From Haliotis asinina (lineage: Eukaryota > Mollusca > Gastropoda > Lepetellida > Haliotidae), in NCBI RefSeq assembly GCF_037392515.1, contig NC_090295.1:24716501-24780500 (forward strand): DNA of 64,000 nt. The letters are read 5' to 3'. Position 1 is the stretch's first letter; each line of letters opens with the position of its first letter. Positions 11,201-23,600 of the stretch are shown one piece after another. Below the pieces are notes generated by a model. It searched no databases and was not told the origin of the DNA. It saw only the letters and a list, made by a program, of their open reading frames with translations. The translations under genes were made by a program, and so were the position numbers.

Positions 11201-11697
11201 TCATTAACTAAACATGGAATCCCATTGTAAACAACAAAAGTTGAAATCCCCTTATAATCTACTAAAGGTGAAACCTGTAACTCGTTATCAGCAGTGAATA
11301 TGTAATAAGATACAACTTCATGCATTTCAGCCACGTACATTTGACAATCAGACAACCTCATGTAATGTTGTTTATTGGACCTGTGTAACCTGTAATGTTG
11401 GTTCTAGGATCGGTACAACAACCCGTAATGTTGTTTCTTAGAACGGTACAACAACCTGTAATGTTGTTTATAGGATCTGTGTAAGCTGTAGTGTTGTTTC
11501 TAGGATCTGTACAACAACCAGTTATGTTGTCGCTAGGATCTGTACAAGTTTTAAATCTTGTTTCTAGGATCTGTACAACAACCTGTCAGATGCTGGGTTC
11601 TCCCAGAAACAGATCGAGGCAGCCATGAACAACACTGTGGCACATGGCGGAGACCTCATCAGCGCCCTTGACTGGCTGTGTCTCAACACAAAGAATG
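8290..11697 (+). CDS. DHX29: DHX29 exons 1-4: basic N-terminus and UBA-like segment
   Basis: Exon 1 starts at ATG 8290 with MGKKKQAKS, a Lys-rich start like other DHX29 proteins. It can end at 8380 (GT donor, TGG|GTAAGC) or 8356 (a strong GC donor, AAG|GCAAGT). Both leave phase 1 and both join to exon 2 (9882-9955), so the difference is eight residues. Exon 3 (10810-10923) encodes [19 protein letters not shown], and exon 4 (11568-11697) encodes the [11 protein letters not shown]...ALDWLCLN helical block of the UBA-like region. The open frame beyond 8380 (to 8577) resembles nothing and is read as intron. Intron 3 carries two minisatellites, the second made of the exon 4 acceptor itself. Confidence 0.88.
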
Positions 11698-14600
11698 GTA
11701 TGACACTTATTATAACCCTTAATATTCAAGGTATATAAAATATCAAGAAATGCAATGGATCTGTTCTTTTCAAAGAGATTGTCATTCAACCAATACCTTG
11801 AAATCTATTGCTTGGATTGTCTTCAAAATTGGGGACCAAATGCTTTGCTTTGTCAACAGAAGTGGAGTGCTGTTTTTTTTAAGGATTGAAGCAGTGTAAA
11901 TCCTTGAACTTGAAATGATTTGTTAAGCAATAACTTGAAAACTATTGGCCAAGCTGTTGTTTTCATATTTGGAAAAATAGCCTTTTTGGTCTAAAGGAGT
12001 GTTACAGTGCAAAGTGCGGTTCTGGTTTTCAAATATTTGGAAGAGGTTTTGTCATTTAACATACTTTAACTAAAACAGAAGGCAACAGACTTTTTGTACA
12101 ACCAATAACTTGATTCTTTTTGAGAAGAAGTCCTCCTTGGCGCACATTTAAGCATTTTTATGTCCATTAAAAATCCCTACGACAGTTATAACTGTCTTGA
12201 TAATAAAATATCTGCAAAACAATAACTCGTTTTTGTCTTGTGAGAGCACCCTTACAGGGCCCCCAGGGCCCCCTACAGCCAAGAGCAGGTAACTCTGGCT
12301 GTCTACATCGCACCTCACTTTTCGTGCTGTCATTAGCCAAAATGGTCGCTGTCCATTCAGTCTTCTTGGAAGGCTACACTTTAGAGAAATGAGTGAGAAA
12401 GAGTCAGCTACTGTATGTATGGTTCCTTTTCTTTCACACAGGCATTACTTGGAATTGCTTGGCTGAAATTTTCATTCATAAATTGTTGTAACTTTGCCGG
12501 TCGGGTCCTATCTTCCTGCCATATGGCCGACAAGATGGTGGCCTTTATGGCTTCTTTTAAGTCTTTCATTTTTTCCTGCGGGTTGTGTGTTAGTATGTTT
12601 ATTACATGCTGGAATGTCTTAACCTATTTTTTGCTTGTTTCGGTCAAAATGGATACATTGGTTTTAAGGCTCTTAGTCTTTTTTAATGGAGTTACGCAAT
12701 TATATTTACACGCCTGTAGCTTGCATTTATCCGCTTATACATGTTGTTATAAATTTTTTATATAAATATATATATAAATATAGTTTGGTTTGGTTTTGGC
12801 AATTTATTATAGCTCGAGTGTTTATTTTTTTACTTGTTGTGTGTTTAATTGTGTATATTTTTCTGTACATCAGTTACCATTAGTTTGGTTCTGATTGTTG
12901 CAGTTCCGCCCCTGCATTTCCTGTGGTAATACCCTACCACCTCAGGACCCACATCAGATCTGTCTCAGGTGTCTCGCGGAAGAGCACAATGATGATCAGG
13001 TCTGCGATAAATGCAAGGCATTTTCGCCGCATACTATCAAGAGCCATACGGTCGACTACATTTTTTACATTAACTAGTTAACATGTGGTGGAGATTTGGT
13101 GGGGAGGTATTTGGGCACAGGACCCGCCCTACTAAAAAGATAAGGGGAAGGGTAAAAAGAGCGCTAGCTCTTCTTCGGATGGTCCAGGGAGTAAGCTGGC
13201 TAAGCCAGGGGATATACCCTCCTCTTCCCCTCTGTCATCTACCTCTAAAATCCCTCCCCTGCACCACCACTTACGCTATCTGATATATTGTCTTTTGCAG
13301 CAACAAATGTCGTCGGTCCGGTCCTTGATCATGGATGCGATGTCCGATCGCCGGCAGGAGATTGGCACCTGTCCCTCTGATCTTGGCAGTGGGGGGCACC
13401 CAAGCCTCGGGTTTAGGCTCGGGCACGGGTGCGGTCCTGGGGGAGTGTCCAATCCAAGTTCAGGTTCGGGTGACGGCCTCCCCGCTGGTTCTGCGAGTTC
13501 TGCATCGAACTCCGGTTTGGGTGCAGTTCTGCTTGCCCGTCGCCAGTCCATCTAGTCTCATACCATTGCTCACCGGCAACCTCACTGGTGGTCCTCGAGC
13601 ACCGACTTTGCCACCCGCCTCGGTTCCGCTCAGTGCACTTGGGGTCCCTGCTTTGGCAGCTGATTCCCATGGGATCTTGGCACCTTGGTTCGGCAAGTGT
13701 CAGTATGGGGGATTCCCTTATGGATATGCGCAGCAAGGAGGCCATGGATGAGGATGGCGTTCCAGAGCAGTCAGGGGAAGTACATAGCTTCTCGCTCGGA
13801 TTGTCCTTGCAGCAAGTGCGCGAACGTATCGCTGTAGTATTGCCGCAGGTGGTCGTCCCTTCGGACGCCCCCAATCCCGCGGAGTTTCATCTTCCTGGGG
13901 AAGCTTTTGCTCCGTGCAGGGTAGTCAAGGTCCAGATGTGCATATTAGCGAAGTCGTATATACTATTCGGTATTCTGTTGGGTTGCAGCTCGCGGTTTGA
14001 TCTCCCGGAGCTCAATCACCGCTACTCGGTGGGAGAGGGTGCACTATTTGACTCTCCTGTTGTCGACGAGTGCATCTACACCTCGATCGCGCTTGGAGGG
14101 TCATTTGGTCACAGTTAGGTGTCGGCTTACCATTACTTTGAGGAGCAGTATTGGAATGCCTTGCAGCAACTTAATGTTGTGGTGAACTTAATGTTGCCTA
14201 CCTCACTATCCTGCCGAGGCAGATGGTATCACAGGAGACGGGTACGAGGTAATTACCTCGTCCATGTTAGTGCGGCAGCTCTCAGAGGTCTATTCACATC
14301 TGGCGCGTGAATCGATGCGCTCTTGCTTTACGTATGTTGCCTTAACTCATCAGGGAGGTAATTAATCTGCTTCGAGAGAGGTAATTGATCTGTCGGGGAG
14401 CCACTTGCAGTTTCATCTCCAGGAGCTCAGCCGCCGCTACTCGATGCGGGAGGATGCGCTGTTTGATGCTCCTGCTGCTGACGAGTACATTAACGCCTCG
14501 ATGGCACTTGGAGGGTCGTCTGGCCACAGTCAGGCATCGGCTTGTCAGGGCCCCTGCTTGCCGCTTTTCACCTCCTCAAACCAAGTGTTGCACTCGGCTT

Positions 14601-17600
14601 ACCGCTCCTTTGAGAAGCAGTATCGGAATGCTGTGCAGCAACTTAAGGTTGCGGTGCACTCAGCTTACCCCTCTGTACTGCAGAGGCAGCTAGTGTCACA
14701 GGAGGAAGGGGACAAGGATGTTTCATCGTCCATGTTAGAGCCGTAGCTTATGGGGGTCAGATGTGTGCCGTGATGGGCCTTCGTAGGTTATGGCTGTCTG
14801 TCGCCAGATATTCACCGGCAACACAGCAGGCACTGCTTCCGTGGTGGCTGTTGGTCAATTCAAGAACTCTAAGCCCTTGCTTGAACAAACCTCCACCTTT
14901 CACGCGCGGCCTTCGGTCCTTAGCTCGAGCTATCCTGCGACTCAGTCTAAGGATGCGCCTAAGTGGACTGCTCCACTACAGGCACGGAAGAGCAAGGGGA
15001 AAGGCAAGGACAAGGCAGTTTCTCAGCTGCCTTTTCAGAGGAAGGGGAAGTCGGTCCCGGCTTGCCAATAAGCACACCTCCAGAGCCTTTAGTTGTTCCG
15101 TTGCAAGCATCAATCTCTTTGCCGTCAAAATTGCCTTTTGCCCAAAGTACCTGTGGGTGGTCGGTCGCCTCCCGTTATTCCTTTGGGAATGGGAGAAAGT
15201 CACGTCCAATCCCTGGGTCCTGTCCATACTCAGTCAGGGATGGCCACATGCCACAGGGGAAGCGAGAGGCTCCTTCTTTTGCTGGGATTTGCTGCATTCC
15301 GGTGCCGAAGTTGGCTCAAAAGGTCGCAATCCTACGACAAGGCAGCCATAGAGATGGTTCCATTGGGTCAGGAGAATATGGGGTTCTACTCCACATATTT
15401 CTTGGTTACCAGGAAGGACGGAGGGTTCAGACCCATTCTTAATCTCAAGGATCTGAACAGCATGATAGAAGTGCCATCTTTCAACATAGAGGCACTGATC
15501 TCGTCTGTAGAAGCTGGGGATTGGCTTATGTCAGTAGACCTCAAAGACGCATACCTGCACGTACTGATGCATCCTGAGTTCAGGAAATACCTTCGGTTTT
15601 CCTTCGATGGGGTTTCTTATCAGTTTCATGTGCTCCCCTTCAGCATCTTCACAGCTCGAAGGGTGACAGTATCAGACCTATGGTCCGACCACGAGGCCAC
15701 CTTGCACATCAGTGTGCTAGAGTTGAGAGCAGTAAGGTTGGTGTTCGAACGCTTCGTGGATCAGGTTCGAACCTGGGTCGATCGTCTAGAGATGGACAAC
15801 CAGACAGCGATGCCCTACATTCTGAAGCAAGGCGGGATGGTGTCTCCGTCGCTCCTTCAGGAGGCGTGGCAATTTCAGAAAATGAATTATGCCTGTCTAT
15901 CTCCCAGGGGTGGACAACGTGCATGCAGATACATTCTCACAACGTGTTCTAGCTCCCCACAAGTGGTGCTTCGATTAGGAGATATTCAGGATTATCTCCC
16001 AGTTGTTCGGGTTGTTCCAGGTGGATCTGTTTGCCTCTGGGGTGAAGAATCAGATTCTGTTGTTTTTTTTGTTCTCGGATTCCAGATCCGAGAGCAATTG
16101 CCACCGACGCCTTTGGCTTGCCACCCAACCAGCACAACTACTAGTGCTTCTTGCACCTCTGTGGTCGTCTCAATGCTGATTTCCGGAATACTCAGGCCGC
16201 TAGTGCAGCCACCTGTTCTATTACCACAGCGACCAAACCTACTATCCCAGAACAGCCAGCCACACCCCTATCCCAGGATTGAGTGAGTGTCCGGAATCGC
16301 CTCCAAGAGAGCGGAATTCCTGCATCAGTTGCAGACACATTTCTGGCTTTGAGGAGGGATTCCACGAATGTATAGTATGAGGATAGATGGGCCTGTTATG
16401 CATGCTGGTGTGGAAATAGAGAGATTTTCTTTTCTTCAACTGTAGTTGAAGTATTGGAGTTCTTACAGTCTCGATTAGAATGTGGCTTAGCCGCTTCTAC
16501 AATCCGAGGCTACACCATGGCTATTTCAGCCTTCCACATACCTGTCGAGGGTGCCTTGTTCGGGCAACACTCCCTCCCTGGTACAGAGTTTTCTTGCAGG
16601 CATGGACAGACTGTCCGGTCGTTAGACAGACAAGTCCTCCATGGGATTTGTCTATAGTATTGGATTGGTTGTCCACTCCTCTCTTTTATGACTTGGCCAA
16701 CCTGTCATTGCAACTGTTAAGTTGGAAAACGGCTTTATAAGTGGCAGTTACGTCTGGTAGACGCGATCCATAAGGATCGGGTTAGCATACGGTTACCGGA
16801 TTCATATTGCCTGAGGATTGATCACTTGTTTCATGTGAAAGCGCCTATCGATCTTTCTGTGTTCACGCTTCCTGCATCGTCTCACAAGACACGCGGTAAG
16901 GCTCATGTATTGGACGTTAAGATAACTCTTAAAGCATACATTAAGAGAACAGCTTTACTCCATAAGGAGAAACAGCTACTTTGCTGTTATGGAGGTGACA
17001 AAGCTGGTTATCCAGCTAAAACACAGACAGTATCCCGATGGATTGTATCGGCAATCTGCATGGCCTATATAAATAAGGGTATATCTTCCCCAGAGGGGTT
17101 GAAAGCTCACTCAGTAAGAAGCAGTGGCCACGTCAAAAGCGTATGCCGCTGCTCTGCTCATCGAGGAGATCTGCTCAGCAGCTATTTGGAGACATCTGAG
17201 GGCGTTCATCCGTCTTTGCCAACTGGACAGACACTCACAAGAGCGTGCTCAGTTCGGTCAGTCAGTTCTCCGCAGTGGACAGAGTAGCGCTGCTCAAGCT
17301 GTTTACGCTTTGTCAGTCAAGTATATCTGTTTGCATTTGGTGGTGGGTTACTATACGTTCCCATTTTATTGGTGGTAGTATTTGGTGATGTTTTTTTGTG
17401 TCCAGCCTTCCCTTGGCTTGGTGCCTTAGTTTCCTTTCCATTTCCCCACTTAGCTTGCTAATGTGGTATGGACAGGTTTCAGTTTGGGGAGTTTCCCCTA
17501 TGCTCAGGTCTCCAAATTTTGATTTGGGTGGGCGGGGTTTGTCATTTGGGATTTCCCAAATTCTAGCCAATGGGCATATAAGCTTTGACAAGCAGGTACT

Positions 17601-20600
17601 CAGCTTTGTCACGCCTCTGCCTTGATTGATGTCAGCGGTCAGGTGACCAGGTCGTTGCCTTTTCTATTTCCGTGTGTTGTAGATTTGCACTTCGATCGAA
17701 TGGACTGTGCTGTCAGACAGAATACCACTCCCTATTGTATATCTTTTGGAGTCTGTTTAATGCTTATATGTACTCCAAGGAGGACTGCTTCTGAAAAAGA
17801 ATTGTACAAATCTGTAGAGGTTATGAATTCTTCGAAGAAAGTCCTCCGTGGGGTACAGCCACCCTCCTCCCCTCATTCTGTCTGATACGTTCAGCATGAA
17901 AAGTGAGGCGCGAGGTAGACAGCCAGAGTTACCTGCTCTTGGCTGTAAGGGGTCCGGAGGGGGGGGGGGTTGGTCTCACAAGACTGTAACGAGTTTTTTG
18001 TTTTGTAAATATTTTATTATCAAAATTCATCTACAGGTGTGTACAAATACATTTGAATGGATTGTTTTCCAATTAGGGTGTCACCCTCCATATCAACAGG
18101 AGAGTTGCAGTGCAAAGGTATATTTTGATGTTCTCTTGAACCAGAGGCTACATATTCACTACACTGCAGTGCTTGGTTTGTCTGAACTACACTTGGTGGG
18201 GTAGCCTAGTTGTTAAGGTGTTCACTTGTCATGGTGAATACACAGGTTCAATTCCCCACATGTATACTACATGTGAAGCCCATTTCTGGTGTACCCTGAT
18301 GTGATATTCATGGAATATGGCTAAAAGTGGCATAAGACCAAAATCTCTTGCTCACTCGCTCACTCACTTGCTCACTCAATCTATGGGGTATGGAGGGAGA
18401 TGTGCATCTGTCAAACAACCTCCTGTTATCACTGTCATACAAAGGTACAAAATTATCCCACAACAAAATTCAATGAATCATTGCTGCATGCAACCCAACA
18501 CTTGATTGATGTCAGCGGTCAGGTGACCAGGTCGTTGCCTTTTCTATTTCCGTGTGTTGTAGATTTGCACTTCGATCGAATGGACTGTGCTGTCAGACAG
18601 AATACCACTCCCTATTGTATATCTTTTGGAGTCTGTTTAATGCTTATATGTACTCCAAGGAGGACTGCTTCTGAAAAAGAATTGTACAAATCTGTAGAGG
18701 TTATGAATTCTTCGAAGAAAGTCCTCCGTGGGGTACAGCCACCCTCCTCCCCTCATTCTGTCTGATACGTTCAGCATGAAAAGTGAGGCGCGAGGTAGAC
18801 AGCCAGAGTTACCTGCTCTTGGCTGTAAGGGGTCCGGAGGGGGGGGGGGTTGGTCTCACAAGACTGTAACGAGTTTTTTGTTTTGTAAATATTTTATTAT
18901 CAAAATTCATCTACAGGTGTGTACAAATACATTTGAATGGATTGTTTTCCAATTAGGGTGTCACCCTCCATATCAACAGGAGAGTTGCAGTGCAAAGGTA
19001 TATTTTGATGTTCTCTTGAACCAGAGGCTACATATTCACTACACTGCAGTGCTTGGTTTGTCTGAACTACACTTGGTGGGGTAGCCTAGTTGTTAAGGTG
19101 TTCACTTGTCATGGTGAATACACAGGTTCAATTCCCCACATGTATACTACATGTGAAGCCCATTTCTGGTGTACCCTGATGTGATATTCATGGAATATGG
19201 CTAAAAGTGGCATAAGACCAAAATCTCTTGCTCACTCGCTCACTCACTTGCTCACTCAATCTATGGGGTATGGAGGGAGATGTGCATCTGTCAAACAACC
19301 TCCTGTTATCACTGTCATACAAAGGTACAAAATTATCCCACAACAAAATTCAATGAATCATTGCTGCATGCAACCCAACACTACCTCTGTTTCAGATGAA
19401 CTCCCAGAAGGGTTCTCCCAGACTTTACTGCGCGAGGAACAGAAACGAAGACCCAAGTTTGATGCATCTCTTCAGGCCCTGCCCACAAATACAGGCCCCG
19501 GAACATGTAGTCAGACTCAGTCCATGGCAACAGCAGTAAGTTGAGATTAGTGTGTCTGCTAGATCTGTTCACTGTGATGGCCCTCATAGAGGAGCAGGAA
19601 CGAGGAAAGATGGGCTGATCCAGGATTTTGGAGAAAGGGGGTGCACATATATCATGAAGTCCAAAGGTTAGGGGGAAAAGCTTCCCTACTGGATCCACTC
19701 CTCAAGGATATCCATTTGTCTGTAACACTTTAGTTTGCAAAAAATCAACAACAAAATTATTGAATGATAAATTCTCTTTATGAAGAAGTCCTCCTTCGGG
19801 TACATGTTGGCATTAAAAGATCCATTTTGTGACTTTTATATGCTTCAATAAACTGTTTACAAAACAAAAAACTTGTTTTTATTATGTGAGACCACCCCTT
19901 AGGGCCCCCTACAGCCAAGAGCAGGTAACTCTGACCATCAGCCTCACACCTCACTTTTTATGTTGTCGTTCATTGAGGAAAACGTGTGTGTTGTATCATT
20001 TTGAAGTCACAAAAGCCTAGCTACTGAGAGGAGTGAAAAAGAGTCACCTACTGTATGTATGGTTCCTTTCCTGTCCGGGACGAACCAGATGGAATTTATT
20101 GGGTGAATTTTTCCATCATGACTTGTAACTTTGCCAGTCCCATTTCCACCTTTGTGGCAGGCAAGATAGCAGGCTGTGTGGCTTCCATTCATCTTTTGTG
20201 TGGCACGTTGCATTCACAAGGCTTGGACGTCTATATATATACAGTCAGGCCGCGTTAGTTCGGACCCCGACAATCCGATTCCCGCGATATCCGAACAATA
20301 GCTAGCTGTAACCAATCTTGTTTACTATATAAACTCATTACCTGTTGATTCAGTAATCCGGTGCTTCACTCTCCGTATCCGAACGTTAATCAGCGGTAAC
20401 AGATTAGCTAATTACACACAGTTTTGCTTCATTAAACCGGTGGTACATCAAAAAGGTTGGGATAATCCCTTCACACCATACCATTCAGTGGTAATTGTTA
20501 AGTGACACTTGCGAGATGAAGATGTCGTTAGTTTGTGATTTTGATCAATTAGTAGGTCTCACTTTTGGTTAGTTGGAGTAATACCTGTCATGCTTACTTC

Positions 20601-23600
20601 CTGTATAAAACACTGATCGTGTCAAAGTGAGATCACCTGACGCTTGTCAGTCATAATGGCAAGTCCCGCCCCTAGGCGTGAAAGATGTGAAATTACTGCC
20701 GCACAAAAAAAAAAAGAGAAAACCCTAACGCCAATTTTGATCTTATGTGTAAACATTTTGGTCAAGAATTCGGACAGTCTATCACCAAGAGCACAATTTC
20801 GGACATCGGATATGTTTTGTGATTGGCTATGATCATTTGACAGACAGATGCAATCACGTGGTTGACACGTGATCTTACTTCGTAACAATGCTGCCAGTCA
20901 CAAGTATGCCAAAGTCAAACTGACCAACGTGAAAGTTGATTTCTTGCCCCCAAACACCACATCGCACATTCAGCCAACTTGTATACGTTCGTATGTTTTT
21001 GTATTGCCATGTCAAAGGGAAGTAACCCTACTGTAGTTGTGTTCATAAAAGTTCGTTTCAGTAGTCCGTATGTTTCACTATCCGAACGTTTTTGATGAAA
21101 AACAGAAGTGTTCGGATTAACGCAGCCTGACTGTATGTTTATCATATGCTATGGGCTAAGGAGCCACCCTTCAAAGTGTCTGAGTGCAAGGAGAATTCTT
21201 CTTCAGGTAACATACCGTCAGTGTCCTGCGCACAAACTGTGGGTACTTGAGCGCCGGTGGTTACCTCTGTGCCTGAATAGTCAACCAAACAGCGATGTCC
21301 TACAAAGCAAGACATTACGTTGTCTCCTTAACTTCTTCAGGAGGTGTGGCAGTTTCAACATGCAGGTAGAGCCAGTGTATCTCCCAGGGGTAGACAGTGT
21401 TCATACACATATACTCTCACATCATATTCTAACCCATCGGAAGTGGATACTCTGCCGGGAGATATTTGGGATTATCTCCCAATTGTTCGGCTTGTTTCAG
21501 GTTATCTGTTTGCCTCTGGTGTTTTTCTCCTGGATCCCAGATCTGAGGGCGATCTCTGCCGATGCCTTCCAGCTCAATTGGACAGATAAACCTGATCTCC
21601 AGGATCCTCTCACAACTAGCCACCCAGCCAGAGTGACTATTTGTGGTTCTTGCACCTCTGTTGTCGTCTCAACGCTGGTTTCCAGTAATACCCAGGCACT
21701 CATTCAGCTGCCTGTACCATTACCAATGCAGCTTCTATTTCCAGGACAGTGAGCCACACCTGAATGCCAGGATTCAGTAGGTGGCTTGGTCACTGTCTAG
21801 AATGACTCTGCATGAGTGTGAGTGAAATTTCTACACCAGTTACAGAAACAGTTTTGGCTTTGCAGAGGGATTCAAATAACATACAGTGCTAGGACAGATT
21901 CTTTCACTGTAGATTAGGTTTAGGCGTTTTTACTCTCAGATAGACTGATAGACAGATAGACACTGGGTAAGTGTATTTTTCTATTTCCGCCTGGTTGTAG
22001 ATTGTTACATCAAATACATCACTGTGTCAGACAGAATTCCACTCCGTGTTTAATTGTCTGTGGGTCTTATGCTAGTATGTAAGCCAAGGATCTCCTCTTC
22101 TGAAATATAGTAGTGCCAACTTTTAGAAGTTGTAAATTCTTTGAAGAAAGTCCTCCATGGGGTACAGCCACCGGCCTCCCCTCATTCTGTCTGATCCGTT
22201 CAACATGAAAAGTGAGGTGCAAGGTTGATGGCTAGAGTTACCTGCTGTTGGCTGAAGGGGGTCCTACAGTAGTGGTCTCACATGACGAAGATGAGTATGA
22301 ATATGCCTCTATTGTCATGTGTACTGAATCCACTGACTTCCAGTGTAACACATAATTTAGTCGTCATTAGTAGCCAAGTAAATGTTATGTGTATAACAGT
22401 CATTACAAATGGTCCTGCTTTCTTTAGGAAGAAGCGTTTGGTAAATCGGACAAATCTGTAGCCCCTGAAAAGAAATCCTCAATGAAAGACTGGATTCTTA
22501 ACTATGCTGAGTTTTCTGATGACTCGGAAGAAGAACAGGAGGTGACAGAAGAAGACCCAGTGAGTTATTCATTTACGTCCCAACTCCTGAACTAAATCTG
22601 AAAATGTCCACTAGACTCTGAAGAATATATTTTTATCTTTAATACTGTAATCTTTATGAATGTAATTTCATGTAGTCATTTCAAGGGCCGGTGTTGTGGC
22701 CAAATGGTAGAAGTGTCCACTTGTCATTCTGAAGACACGGTTCAATTCCTCACCTGGGTAAAATATGTGTTGGGCCCATTTCTTGTGATATTGCTGGAAT
22801 ATTGCTGAAAGTGGTGTAAAACTAAACTCACCCACTCATAGTCATGTGAAATGTGGATCACAGAGAGTCGTTATCATGCCAGATACTAATGACTATGAAC
22901 ACTAGTGTAGACTGCACCATGTACACTCCAGAATGAGCGCTACCTTACTATGATGGCCAAGTTGCTGGATGCCAAGAGTCAAGCAGCCCAGGCTAAACAA
23001 GATGCCAACAAGACTCAACAGAAGGAGCTGTCCAAGAAGATCAGGGATATTCGACGAGGTACAGCATCATGTCTTTTGTGAAACAACATGTATATCAGTT
23101 TATAATTGTTATGACAAATTACTATGTACAAATTACTAAGATGATCACTGATGAAGTTCCAGGAAAGTATTGATCTTCACCAGCCCATGTTTGTCGTAAG
23201 AGGCAGTTTACATTTTCCAGCTTCAGGCTTGCTGATTTGGTTGATGGTACATGCCCACAATGTCTATCACTTGATTGTCTGATCAGGATGTGGTCATTTT
23301 GAGACTGCCATGAAAAAGTTGAAATATTGCTAAGTGCATCTTATCACAGCAGTCACATGGAGCATTGGGGTTAGCTTTGTGGTAAAGGCGTCACTCATCA
23401 TTCAGAAGGCATGAGTTTGATTCCCCAAATGGGTACAATGTGTGAAGCCCATTTCTGAAGTTCACTGCCACGATATTGCTGAAATATTGCTAAAACTGGC
23501 ATAAAACGAAACTCACTCTTTCAGAGCAGTCAAGTCTCTAAACTGAGACGTAACAGTCAGTGAATTTTGACATCTGAATCCAGTCATGAGGATATGAATT

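Larger units (their letters stand above)
12121..18024 (+). mobile_element. DIRS-like tyrosine-recombinase retrotransposon A (degenerate)
   Basis: This element fills most of DHX29 intron 4. Inside are a gag-like region, a reverse transcriptase, an RNase H and a tyrosine recombinase, all on the plus strand and all broken by stops or frameshifts. The ends are inverted: the left segment 12195-12330 is the reverse complement of the right segment 17890-18024 (CTCACTTTT, AGCAGGTAACTCTGGCTGTC, TTGTGAG and TTGATAATAAAATAT on the left). The left end begins with GAAGAAGTCCTCC, which recurs in direct orientation at 17834. This inverted-repeat layout plus a tyrosine recombinase instead of an integrase defines DIRS-type elements. 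Element B is the same family. Confidence 0.85.
19781..22300 (+). mobile_element. DIRS-like retrotransposon B, internally deleted, same family as A
   Basis: The left end (TGAAGAAGTCCTCC at 19781, then TTAGGGCCCCCTACAGCC, AAGAGCAGGTAACTCTGACC and CTCACTTTT) matches the left end of A. The 5' leader GAGTCACCTACTGTATGTAT (20041-20060) matches A near 12400. The right end (22140-22300, with GAAGAAAGTCCTCCATGGGG, AAAAGTGAGGTGC and GGTCTCACATG) matches the right end of A. Only remnants of RNase H-adjacent sequence remain between (21230-21780, for example [12 protein letters not shown] and [17 protein letters not shown], paralleling A at 15890-16060). A pogo-like element interrupts it at 20242-21133. 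Confidence 0.8.

Noticed and set aside
12415..12883. 116-codon hydrophobic frame in the DIRS A leader
   Set aside because: T-rich leader sequence; its matching segment in element B does not keep the frame.
17848..18204. 118-codon open frame, repeated identically at 18728-19084
   Set aside because: It spans a DIRS terminal repeat and intron sequence and is doubled only because of the 880-bp duplication; no protein features.
18197..18260. Possible tRNA gene (A and B boxes present), also at 6056, 22690, 30885 and 56177
   Set aside because: Acceptor and anticodon stems do not pair; bodies and tails are SINE.
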